Position numbers and translations under genes: made by a program. The notes under the pieces were generated by a model. That model saw nothing but the letters and a program-made list of their open reading frames with translations. It had not been told where the DNA came from and made no database searches. Of a DNA stretch of 64,000 bases, positions 51,857 through 61,524 are shown piece by piece. Origin of the DNA: Leishmania martiniquensis (lineage: Eukaryota > Euglenozoa > Kinetoplastea > Trypanosomatida > Trypanosomatidae); NCBI RefSeq assembly GCF_017916325.1, contig NC_090165.1, forward strand, positions 1,279,501-1,343,500. Direction: 5' to 3'. The first letter of the stretch is position 1, and each line of letters starts with the position of its first letter.

Positions 51857-52390
51857 ACTAGTGCACAAGAAGGAGCAGAAGGGGGAGGGATGTGCAAGAA
51901 AGCATCAATGCCGTGCAATGCCCGTCAGCCAGCATGCGCAGGCGCAGCTCGTATGGCAACAGCTTCGCTCACACCGCTAGGTGGGGTGCTTGGTAAGCCC
52001 TGTGTTTCTTCCGAAGAATTCCGTAGCTGCTGCTCTGCCACCTCGCACTCCGGGCTGCGTCATGAGAAGCAGAGTGGCAAGCCCAGTGAAGGTGAGCGTG
52101 CGCGTCACACCTGTATTCGAACCCTCTGATGACTTCTCCTCTTCATCGACTACAACGGTGATGATGCCAATCTCTGTAGTTGTGGATCGCTGCCCCCTGC
52201 CCCCTATAAGATGTGCACGTTTTTTTTTTGCCTGCCGACCTCCCTTCTGTGCCCCTCTTCCATCATCTCCGCGTGTCTCCTGCGCAGGAGAACGAACGCT
52301 TTCACTCGAAGGTGCATATGGCACACACTCGCACATACAGATACCGTCCAAAAGTCAGTTACTGGGCCGAGGAGGCCTACGGGGGGGCAG
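51857..52390 (+). other. Intergenic, leader of the NTF2-like gene
   Basis: Non-coding stretch with a clear pyrimidine tract from about 52211. No gene was recognised. Confidence 0.55.
52211..52287 (+). promoter_or_regulatory. Candidate trans-splice acceptor for the NTF2-like gene
   Basis: A run of T followed by C/T-rich sequence (TGCCTGCCGACCTCCCTTC, CCCCTCTTCC) ends in GCGCAG with the AG at 52286-52287, about 100 bases before the ATG at 52391. This is one of the cleanest such tracts in the window. Inferred from composition. Confidence 0.5.
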
Positions 52391-52825
52391 ATGGCTGCAT
52401 CACAATTGGTGCTGCAGCGGTACACTGACCTAATCAGTGGAGGTGATCTCGATGCCGCTTTCAACTATCTCTCCGAGGACATCATTTACTTGACGTGGCT
52501 TGGCGTCGTCGAAGGTAAAGACAACGTTGTGACGTTTCTGCGAGATAACATACGGTTCTTACACTTCGCAAAGAACTTCAACCGCTGGAGACAAGTGCAA
52601 CACTGCCTGGACGCGGACTTGTACCGGCGCTCCAACGACGCAGCTGCTGGTGAGTCGACTCATTTCCACCTCGACGGGTACGACGCTCAGGGTTATGCTA
52701 GCTTTGAGCGAGACGGTACAATCGCCAATATAGTGAAGCTCTCCATGCGGAAAACGCGCGTAAAGGAAACCGTCGTGATTCGAGACGGCCAGGTGGTTTT
52801 AGTGGTCTTGATGGAGCAGCTATGA
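52391..52825 (+). CDS. NTF2-like (SnoaL-type fold) protein, 144 aa
   Basis: Length and pattern fit a single NTF2-like cone fold. There is an N-terminal helical stretch (QLVLQRYTDLISGGDLDAAF), then LSEDIIYLTWLGVVEGKDNVVTFL, the common segment in which a short helix follows a Gly. Alternating beta strands follow, including a YASFERDGTIANIVKLSM pair and a C-terminal VIRDGQVVLVVLMEQL. NTF2-like proteins range from transport factors to enzymes and scaffolds, so no reaction can be named. Trypanosomes have an NTF2-like partner of Mago/Y14, but I see no evidence that this is that protein. The ATG at 52391 lies after the splice tract, and the earlier frame is leader. Confidence 0.7.
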   Translation: MAASQLVLQRYTDLISGGDLDAAFNYLSEDIIYLTWLGVVEGKDNVVTFLRDNIRFLHFAKNFNRWRQVQHCLDADLYRRSNDAAAGESTHFHLDGYDAQGYASFERDGTIANIVKLSMRKTRVKETVVIRDGQVVLVVLMEQL

Positions 52826-53847
52826 CGGGCGCCGTAAAAGGGTACTGGGCGTGAAGATTAGGAGAGGAACAGAGCCGGGCTCATGTGCGGGTGTGATTCT
52901 GCAAGGCTGAGGACAGCGTGGTGCTCTCCCTCAAAACTGTGGTGGGAGGCGGTGCTGTGGACCGACACCAGGATGCACTCACCCGTGCCCATCGGTGTTG
53001 AAAAGGAATGAAAATTGATGTAGCGATTGCTGCCACGATCTGCTGCGCGCTAAACATTCTTCGAACTCATGTCTCAAAAAAGAGTGGCGCTCTGTCTCTC
53101 TCTTTCTTTCTCGCCTTCTACAAGAAGAGTACCCTGGCGCGCTCATGGCGTGCTTTTTGTGTATGGTCAGAATGCGTACGTGCTGCGCTGTTGTCACATG
53201 GATTTCCTCCACAGTGAACACCGACACGAAAGACGTTGCTTTCAGTGTGCGCGTGTCTTCATGAGTTTGCTGTCGCACCTCTGCTGCTCCGACAAAAAAG
53301 AGAAAACAAAACGCAACCGTGACTCTTCACAGCGCCTTTTCTCAGCATCCCTGCAGGTGGGGCCGACACTGGAGTGGACGGCGCACTTTTCCTTCGTGTG
53401 TTGGCTTTTTGCCACAGCCGTCTGCTGTACCTCGCGTGCTCTCATCTCTGAGTTGAACTCTTTTTTTGCCTTCATAGCACATTCTATCGCTGACTCCCCT
53501 CCCGCCCGCCCCCATCTCTTCCGGTGTACGCGTGTCTTCACACGCAACTGCCGTTCCCCCCTCATGCTAAACGCAATATCACACACTCCTTTCCTTTCTT
53601 GCCCATCGTCATCACGAAGCTGAGGAAAGTTTAGGAAGGAGCCTTTTCATTTCTCACCATTTCCTTTCTCCAGGCAATCGACTGACTATACGCCAAGTGC
53701 GTTGGCTCTCAACCACCCGCACAACGAGAGCAAAATTCAAGGCAAGTGCCACAGCACCTTGTCCGTGCCCTCTTCTTCATTTTTGTGTTCAGCGTACTCG
53801 CGCGCGTAGGTTGACCCGATTCGACTGACGAGCACGCCAAGGCCAAG
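52826..53847 (+). other. Intergenic, no supported gene
   Basis: Several pyrimidine blocks (53085-53115, 53490-53620). The open frame at 53069-53623 is judged non-coding. No RNA gene was recognised. Confidence 0.6.
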
Positions 53848-55176
53848 ATGAAGGCTACAAGAGCCCTTCGCGAGCGAGAGGTACTGGCAAGCATTGCCAT
53901 TCGAGAACGCGAGATTGCCGCGCTGGAGCAGGAGAAGAGTGATCTACAGTCTTGCATGCCCGTGGCGAAGCCGAAAATGCGCGAGGATCCGCTCCTCGCC
54001 TCCTTTCCTGTGCTCGACTACTGCGGAAGGAAGCCGCGCCAGCCAATCAGTAGTGTATCCGTGGCGCACTACGGCAACATAATGATTCAGTTGGACATCG
54101 CGAAGAAGGCCATCGATGCACAGAACCAAAAGGACCGCAGTGACATTCAAGAACTACACCGCCTCATTCGTGAGCAGGAAAAGCAGTACAAGGCGATCAC
54201 GCAAAAGACGGAGAGGTTGGCGGAAGACGCGGGTATTGACTTGAAGTTTCTCTCAGAAAACCGGCGTGATGAACTAATAAAGATGCAGGACAGCGCGCAG
54301 GATGTCTCTCTCACCGAGCTAGAGGCGCGCATGCGTTTAGTTGATCACGAGGTCAAGGCAGCCAAGATCATTGCTGAGAAAAAGGGCGCCGCTATCGTCG
54401 CACTCGCCAAAATGGTGGAGAAGCGCCGCTCCACCATTGATGACATCGACTCTTTGTACAACCAGATTCGTATTGTAGACCGCGACACAGTCGTCGTCAG
54501 CGAGGAGCTCACTCGAGTGAACGCTGATATCCAGGACGCGGACGCGTGGCTAGAGGCGCGCCCAAATCCGGCTGACTCGGTGGCACGCAAGGTGATCGAC
54601 GAGGAATCTGCCGCCATCAGGGGCGAGAAGGAGCAGACGGTGAATGAGCAGCGTGTGCCTCAGGAGCGCGTCATCAAGGCGCAGGACTACCGTATCGCGC
54701 AGCTGGAGAAGCGCGCAAAGATCGTCGAGAAGGCACTCAAGAGTAACGGGCTTTCTCGCGAGGTCGATAAGGTTGTGGCACGCAGCTGGTCTCGGCGGGA
54801 GGTGGAGGTGCCCGAGGCCGAGGAAGAGCTATACGACATTGAGAAGATCCTACCGGCTCAGGAGAAGATCCACCCCGGCGTGTACAACCTGCTTCTCACG
54901 GAGAAAGAGAGGATGGCGCGCATTGTTAGCATCCTCACCATTTCGGCCAAGGAGAAGGAGGAGGTGATCGCCTCGCTCACGACTCGACTAGAGAAGCTGG
55001 CAGCGGAGTGCAACGCGGCCATTCAAGAGCTGGACAACTACGCGTCCGAGATGGTCTTTGCAGAGGAGGAGCAGCGTGTGCAGGCGCTCAAATGGGTGTG
55101 TGATCAACGGCAGCACTGCGCCGCGCTTTCGCAGCAGAAAGCTCTCCTTGAGAACGCTACAGAGGGGAGCCAATAG
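53848..55176 (+). CDS. Coiled-coil protein, 442 aa, family not recognised
   Basis: The protein is almost entirely helical, rich in Glu, Lys, Arg, Ala and Gln with heptad spacing. The likely coiled coils lie at about 1-35, 75-135, 145-235, 250-310 and 335-435. A short non-helical Pro-containing part (about 36-72, with PLLASFPVLDYCGRKPRQP) breaks the first two. There is no membrane segment, kinase or zinc motif. Many trypanosomatid proteins of this shape belong to the flagellum, basal body or cytoskeleton, but nothing here fixes a location. The first in-frame ATG follows GCCAAG at 53842-53847, and no longer frame competes. GC-rich codon use supports it as a gene. Confidence 0.85.
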   Translation: MKATRALREREVLASIAIREREIAALEQEKSDLQSCMPVAKPKMREDPLLASFPVLDYCGRKPRQPISSVSVAHYGNIMIQLDIAKKAIDAQNQKDRSDIQELHRLIREQEKQYKAITQKTERLAEDAGIDLKFLSENRRDELIKMQDSAQDVSLTELEARMRLVDHEVKAAKIIAEKKGAAIVALAKMVEKRRSTIDDIDSLYNQIRIVDRDTVVVSEELTRVNADIQDADAWLEARPNPADSVARKVIDEESAAIRGEKEQTVNEQRVPQERVIKAQDYRIAQLEKRAKIVEKALKSNGLSREVDKVVARSWSRREVEVPEAEEELYDIEKILPAQEKIHPGVYNLLLTEKERMARIVSILTISAKEKEEVIASLTTRLEKLAAECNAAIQELDNYASEMVFAEEEQRVQALKWVCDQRQHCAALSQQKALLENATEGSQ

Positions 55177-56885
55177 CTGAACCTTTTTTTTTCAACCTCC
55201 CCATCAGCAGAGGGGGTGCACCCGATGTTTCTTTTTCGCCTCTGATATCGAGTGCCGAGTTAGTGCGTCTTTGGAAGGCGCCAACCCTGAGCTTACAGTC
55301 ACCTCTTTCATACGACCCTGCGAAGGCATGCGTACGCACCACCGAGTTCCGATTTATTCTATATCCTTCCACCATCTTTCCTTTACTTCGGGCTCGTTCA
55401 TGATCTTTCCTTTTTTTTTTCCATCGGCCAGGATAGTGGCTGCGGCACTCTGCAGCTCGCGCTTGAGGTTTGTGCTAGTCAATCCTCCCAGAGAGCTCTC
55501 AAGTGCCTCTCTCGCCTCTGTGGACACTCCGCTGATCTCGGAGGAGATGCTGTAGTGGGGCATGTGTCTGTGCCTATGATCTCGTGCGGGTGAGGAATGC
55601 GGAAGAAAATGCCAGCTTCTTTTCTTGTTCGCTTCAGCCTTGATGCCCTCCCACTGCTACTTCATCTTCCACGCACTTCACCTGCACAAACAGAGGCGCC
55701 CTGGGTGTGTGTGCAGAGGCGCGGCAGTTGCGCCTACAACAAGGCGACGCTGTCGTCGTCTACTGCTTCCCTACGCGTACTCATCTCCTTTCATGTGCCT
55801 CGCTGCCATTATGCGTCGTGTCCTGGTGCTTTTTGTGTTCTGGTGATCTTGTGACGGTGCGGCAGTAAATTTGACTGACTTCTGCCGGCATCATTTCTTT
55901 GTCTCTTTCTCCCTTTTGATTGTTTTTCTCAACTCTGTACCGTCTTTCTTCTCTGATCTCTCGGCGCGCACTACTGTCCTTTTGTTCTGTTAGAGTTGTG
56001 GTGTGCGTGGCGCGTGAAGCGGGAAATCAAGTGTAGCAACCACACCTGCATAAATGACCTCACCACGCTAGTGCGACCAAAGCTGTTGGTCGTATGGTTT
56101 CTTCTATGTCACGCTCTTACCCGGGCGTGAAGTGGCCACCTCCGCCTCTTCCTCCCAGTGTAGGCGACTGCTGCAGCAACGGCATCGCTTGTTTCGATGA
56201 CCAGCTTTGCCTTGTCGAAATCAACCTAGAAAGTGGACCTCTGTGCTGAAGTATTTCCTTTCAGTACAGCAGGCGCCTTGCTTCGACACTTTCTATGATG
56301 CACACACGAAAACCTTTTCGTGGCACTTGTTCCCGCCCCTTCTCCGCCCTCCGCCCACACCTTCTCTACCGCGTCTTCTGCTCCTCACTGACGCAGCGAA
56401 CTGTCGTGTTTTGTTCAGTTAGGTTGCCGATCTTTAAAGGCCAAGGAACATCGTCACACGCGCTTTGGAGTATACTAGTCAGTCACGCAGGCGACCACAC
56501 AGTGTGCGATCAGCACTACCGTGCCTAAGTCCGGCCGCTACTCTGTTTCCCTATACACCCGCCACCACTCTTCGGCACGCACTCGTTTTCTGCTCTCCGT
56601 TCGTTGCGCCCGTGCTTTCGTGCCCTGCACCGCATCCCTTTGCTCGGCCTCCCTTTGCCGCGTCCACACCCTCGGTTGAGTATTAAACGGCTCTCTTTTA
56701 CCATTATTACTGTACCATCATACATCTGCAGTGTTCTTCTCGACACTCACAACGTCGATCCCTGGTGGACAAGAGAACGTCTCGCTGTTCTTATTGCTTG
56801 CGTGCTTTGCCGTCCGCCGCGAGGGCCTTTCTTTCTTTCTCTTTATCTGCTGTCTCCCTCGCCTTGCGTATTCGTTACCGCAATT
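55177..56885 (+). other. Long intergenic stretch (1.7 kb), no supported gene
   Basis: T runs at 55183-55192 and 55410-55420, T/C-rich blocks at 55890-55985 and 56330-56400, and a further tract at about 56825-56880 before the TPR gene. Short frames only. Confidence 0.6.
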
Positions 56886-58649
56886 ATGCCTAACAGCGTT
56901 TCCCCTGACGCCATCAGTATGGCGAGCGCAATCAGCACTGAGGCTGACATGCCTAGTATTCACAATGGTGTGGAAAAAGCGGTGTACATGATGTGGAACA
57001 ACCAGTATGACGAGGCCCTGGAGACGTTACGCGCAAAGAAGGACAGAAATCCCCGATATGCTCTCGAGTGGGCCAACGTCAGCCTTGTCAAGACCCTGAT
57101 GAGCTCTACAAACGAGGATCGTGAGGCCCTGCTTGATCTCTTCAAAGCAGCCGACTCCCTGTCGACTTCGACCAAGTACAACGATCCCATGTTCTCCGAC
57201 GAGGACGACGAAGACGATGACGACGACGACGGGGAGGAAGAGGAGGAGAAGAAGCGTAAGCAGCTGAAGAAAGAGAAGAAAAAAAATAAGAAAGCCTTCA
57301 AGAAGCGCAAACGAGTCGCGGCTAGGGGCGGTGCGTACTTCGACCAGACATGGAAACTCGAGTGTGATGTCATCTACGCCGATGCACTGCTACTCCGCTC
57401 CATTGGGCAGCTGATGATGAACTCCTACATTAAGGGCGGCATCAACCTCCGCAAGGCGTGGGGTTGCTACTACAGTCTCATCCAGCAGGTGGAGCAGGAC
57501 GTCGATAACAGGATTCCGCAGGAGTTGAAGATGTGCATCAAGTACGGCACCGGCACTTTCTATGCCTTTCTGGCGCTTGTGCCCGCCAACTTGATGAAGC
57601 TCCTGAGCATGATCGGCTTCATCTCTGACCGCGACCTCGGCGAGCAGTACCTCACAGAGGTTTTTGAGAGCAACACGATTCGCTCCCCGTTCGCAGCTCT
57701 GGTGCTGTGTACGCTGTACCTTTTCCTGCCCACCGGCCTCGGCAACGTTGAGGAGACTCTCTCTCGCGCGCGCCACGTCTTGGAGACGATGAACGCGCGC
57801 TACCCGAACAACACCTACTTTAACGGCTATGCAAACTTCTACTATCGAAAGAAAGGCGAAGTGGCGCCCGCGGTGCGTTCTATCACGTTGGCAGCCGAGA
57901 ACGCCGAGAAGGCTGGCCTTGTGCCGCTGCTCATCAAGTACCTGTACGCGGACACCCTCTTCATGAACCAGCAGTGGGCAGAGGCGCTGGAGCAGTATCA
58001 CCGGATTCTTGAGCACCTGAAAAAGACCAAGGAAAAGTTTGCCTATACTGGCCAGATTGTTCTGTCTGTGGCGGCGTGCAACGTTATGCTGAACAACGAC
58101 AAAGAGGCTTTGACTTGGTTCAGCAAGGTCGAAGCCATGTACAACCCCAGGTCCAAGAACGACGCTAACTCACCACGATTTGCGAATCGTGTCATTGCCA
58201 ACCCACGCCTTCTGCCGCTTTCCGGAGTGTATATGCTGTACATTAACCGTGACCTGGCTCACATGAACAAGGAGCAAGGCACCCGCGTGCTGGCCGAACT
58301 GAAACGCGTGACCGAAGGCAAGGACCTGAGTGGGTCGGAGGCGGAGAACATGTACAACCTCTTCGTTGGTGTCATTGAAAAGGGCAGCGAGAACACCGAT
58401 GTTGCGTTTGCGTGCATGAACAAAATCTTCGAAAACGAAAAGAAGATCCCGCAGGATTCAATGATACTGCCCTTCGCGTATTACGAGATGGGAGAGATGG
58501 AGTACCGTCGTGGCAACATGGAAAAGGCAAAGGAGTTGTTTGAAAAAGGCAGTAAGATCAAAGGAGATGGGAACGAGACCCTCGCTAACCGCTACAACAT
58601 CGTCATGAAGCAGCTGCGCCGTGCCATGATGGAGCGCGGCGCGCAATAG
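56886..58649 (+). CDS. TTC39/IML2-family tetratricopeptide-like protein
   Basis: A 587-residue protein. It begins with a short Ser-rich segment, then GVEKAVYMMWNNQYDEALETLR, the start of the IML2/TTC39 helical array. The family blocks continue with a WKLECDVIYADALLLRS-type helix, SYIKGGINLRKAW, YGTGTFYAFLALVPANLMKLLSMIGF, and C-terminal TPR-like helices (YYEMGEMEYRRGNMEKAKELF). An inserted low-complexity stretch at about 105-146 goes from Asp/Glu-rich to Lys/Arg-rich. Yeast Iml2 works in lipid-droplet and inclusion-body clearance and mammalian TTC39B affects lipid metabolism. The role here is unknown. The ATG at 56886 is preferred, as the open frame from 56604 is leader-like. Confidence 0.88.
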   Translation: MPNSVSPDAISMASAISTEADMPSIHNGVEKAVYMMWNNQYDEALETLRAKKDRNPRYALEWANVSLVKTLMSSTNEDREALLDLFKAADSLSTSTKYNDPMFSDEDDEDDDDDDGEEEEEKKRKQLKKEKKKNKKAFKKRKRVAARGGAYFDQTWKLECDVIYADALLLRSIGQLMMNSYIKGGINLRKAWGCYYSLIQQVEQDVDNRIPQELKMCIKYGTGTFYAFLALVPANLMKLLSMIGFISDRDLGEQYLTEVFESNTIRSPFAALVLCTLYLFLPTGLGNVEETLSRARHVLETMNARYPNNTYFNGYANFYYRKKGEVAPAVRSITLAAENAEKAGLVPLLIKYLYADTLFMNQQWAEALEQYHRILEHLKKTKEKFAYTGQIVLSVAACNVMLNNDKEALTWFSKVEAMYNPRSKNDANSPRFANRVIANPRLLPLSGVYMLYINRDLAHMNKEQGTRVLAELKRVTEGKDLSGSEAENMYNLFVGVIEKGSENTDVAFACMNKIFENEKKIPQDSMILPFAYYEMGEMEYRRGNMEKAKELFEKGSKIKGDGNETLANRYNIVMKQLRRAMMERGAQ

Positions 58650-59518
58650 TCCTGGCCCCTCCCCCCACAAAACAAGCAAGAGGGGGAGTTTGTGTGAGAG
58701 CGGGTGGCTTGCAGACGTTTGCTTGCCGCAAATGCTGTTCCCGTTCACCGCTGCAGCGTCCTCGCCCCCTCCCCTCCCCCCTTTGCCTAATTCTCTCCGT
58801 TCGCAGGTGCCCCTGCTTGGATCTTTTTTTTTCATGTTCTGCTTTCCCTTTCATTTAGGCGTTTACTTCTGCGTGCGCTTCCCTTACTGTTTCCACTTCC
58901 TCATTTCCCTTCCCCCCTTCCCCCCCCTGTATCTACTCCGTCACTCTTCGTGCTGCGTGTTCCCGTGTCTTCGACCCCTTTCTTCTTTGTACACACCGAC
59001 GTGTTTGCCCTTGTGCCCGCAGAATTGCGTTGATTTCGTGTCTTGTTTGAAGCACATTCGCTCAGTCATGGACGCGAACACGCGTGCGTCGCGAAGGTTT
59101 GACTAGCAGGAGTGCCCACGCCCGTAGAGCCGAACACGAAGACACCCAAACGGGAAGGGCCCAACATGGGGACAAAAAATTAAAGACATTATCTGCTGTA
59201 CTATCAATCCACTCGTTCTTCTACTTGCTCGGTTGCCCTGTGCACGGACTTTCACCCATAGCGCTCTTGTCAAAGCCCGTAACTGCCTGTTATACCGAAA
59301 CGTGGCGCACCTCTGCGCCCCGTCCAGTGCCCATCTGTATCTGCTACCGTAAGAAAGTGGAAAACGGTAATTGATGTCGGTCCAAACAGCCTATAGGGAA
59401 AGAGCCGATAGCCTGAAAAAATGTGACAGATACACTCTCGAAAGTACTACTCCAGCCCACGTCGGCATTTTCTTTTCATTGTTGCAGTCACCCATAATGC
59501 CACTGCCTCAGCAGGGTG
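58650..59518 (+). other. Intergenic, no supported gene
   Basis: Strong C/T-rich blocks at 58750-59000, then mixed sequence up to long repeat C. No gene was recognised. Confidence 0.6.
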
Positions 59519-60610
59519 TAAGTATGCCGTACCTTCTCTCTCTGTGGGGTGGCCGCACGCAGCCTGCGAACGGCTCCCAGGTACGCCTGCTGGGGTCCCT
59601 TGGTGAAAAGTCAGAGGCCAGGGCGTCTGCGGTGCCTGAGAGACGTGTGCGGTCGCGCTGCCGCCGGAACCGGCTCACTGCGAAAGGCGCCGACGATGAA
59701 GCGGCTGCGCGGACGGCTTCTTCTGTAGTTGCTGCGTCGCGGTGGTGCTGAGCGCGATCGTGGACCGTCACCTGCGCTGTGCGCAGCGGAATGGCGTGTG
59801 GCGTCCCGGCGCCAGACGACGTTGGCTCGCCCTGTTTCTCGACGAGTCCTCTAGAGTGATTTGTGCTCTGTGAGGGGGGGTGCGTCGGGGAGGGCGCTTC
59901 GGCGCGTGCCCGTAAGCGATTTGGTCCCCCGGGCTGTGCGCGTGCGGCGACTCTCCGCAACCGCGGCGCTGCCCTACGCGCTGTGGACAGACGGTGCAGG
60001 GGAGGCGGACGTGGAGTCAGCCAGCGGCCGCGCTGGGTGCACCGCGACCACACGGCCGCATGCCTGGCGACACGAGGCTGCGGTCCCCTTTGCGGCGGCC
60101 ACTGCGCGGGATGTGAAGCAAGGGGTGCGGGTGCATGGATCGCAGCGACGACAGCAGGACCGTCCGAGGCACAGACGAGCAGGTGCGGTGGCTGCGGCGG
60201 CCGCGGCCCCCCTCTTTCTCTCTCTCGTGGCGCTGGGCACATGCCCCATGCGCGTGGCGCACCCTCTGCTGTCACAGGCGTGCGGACATCGGTGGAGGCG
60301 GAGCGCCCCTGGCTGCCGCTGGGCCATGGCAGCGTCCCGCCTCCCGCGGCGCGTGCGGGGGCCCGGCAGCGTGCCGAGGGCGCCGCGAACAGGACAGTTG
60401 GGCGCTGCAGCCTGGCACGCGAGAAGCCCCCGCCAGCGTATCGTTGGGTGCCGCGGCTTGAGGGGACCGAGGGCGGACGGCGGCGTGCAGCCGCCCAGCG
60501 CGGCGCGTGTGTGAAGGCGGGCCGACGCGCCCTTGACGGCCCGGAGGTTGCCGTGGTGCACAGTCAGCAGCGGGTGAGCTGCGGAGGTGTGCATATACAT
60601 GTGCTGATTG
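59519..60610 (+). repeat. Long modular GC-rich repeat, copy C (about 1.09 kb)
   Basis: Matches copy A base for base over the long frames, with the same 5' block (TGCCGTACCTTCTCTCTCTG). Its 3' end (GCATATACATGTGCTGATTG) resembles the short copies S1-S3 rather than A and B. It thus joins the A/B body to the S-type end, which argues that modules are exchanged between copies. Flanks are unique. Confidence 0.9.
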
Positions 60611-61524
60611 CTAGGAGAGGTATGATCATGGTAGCGGGAAAATGGAGCATAGCGTCTTCGCAGGACTCCTTGTGCCCGTGGCGGTGTTTTTTTTTTTCGG
60701 GTTACGTTCTCAAGGCGCGTGCATCACGTATGCCGATTTCTGTTCTCCAAACACCTTTTGTTTGCTATATTGTGCTGGTGGATTTGCGTTCTTCTTTTCA
60801 TGGTTGCGCTTGTTCAGGTGCGGTATGGGAAGAAAAGTCTCCGATTGCCTGGACGTTCTTGAGTCTCCATTCTCGGTTATGCTTTCTTTTTTCATGGATC
60901 TTTTATCGCGCTGAATTTATTTTCGTTTGAATGATTGTGTGTGCTAGCCGCGAGGAACGCCGATGTGGCCGAAAACGAAAATGTACGCGAGTGAGACTTC
61001 CCCAAAGTCGGGTACGTTTATCATGCTACAAACGGAAAGCGCTACCCGAAAGGGAGCTAGGGAGCTGGCAGCGCCTGACAGTGCGAAGGTGTCACCTATC
61101 GTCCACGCGCGTGCCAACAAAATCTTCATCACCTTCTTAGTGAGGAAGATTACGCGATGTTGGCAAGGCCATAGAGGATCGCTACCGCGGTGAAGGGAAT
61201 GAAAGTGAAAGCACATCGTACTGCTCGTCCATCAAACAACTCCGGAGAGTTGCTGTGCTGCGGCTACGCAGTGTACAGCAGCTTGTGAGTCACCGAACGC
61301 CTCATAAAAAACCGCAACCAATCATTCGCCGTCATCCTCTGTTTACCTTTTCTTTAGTGATTGCGACTTGAAAAAAAAGCTCGCGCTATTTTGTAGACTT
61401 GCTTGTTTTTCTTTAATTTCATCCCTCGTCTCTGGCACGACGGTTTGCCGTTTATCGCTGGCAGCTGTAGGCTCGCGTGCAAAGAACGTGCGTACATGCA
61501 GGAGACGGCGGGGGCAGCGGAGCC
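60611..61524 (+). other. Intergenic, no supported gene
   Basis: T-rich with runs near 60687-60697 and 61360-61420 before the terminal gene. Short frames on both strands are rejected. Confidence 0.6.

Noticed and set aside
3609..60610. Reading the repeat family as a CRISPR array or transposon with its own enzyme
   Set aside because: Copies are long, far apart and lack spacer regularity. No transposase, integrase or reverse transcriptase motif is visible in any frame, and the host is eukaryotic.
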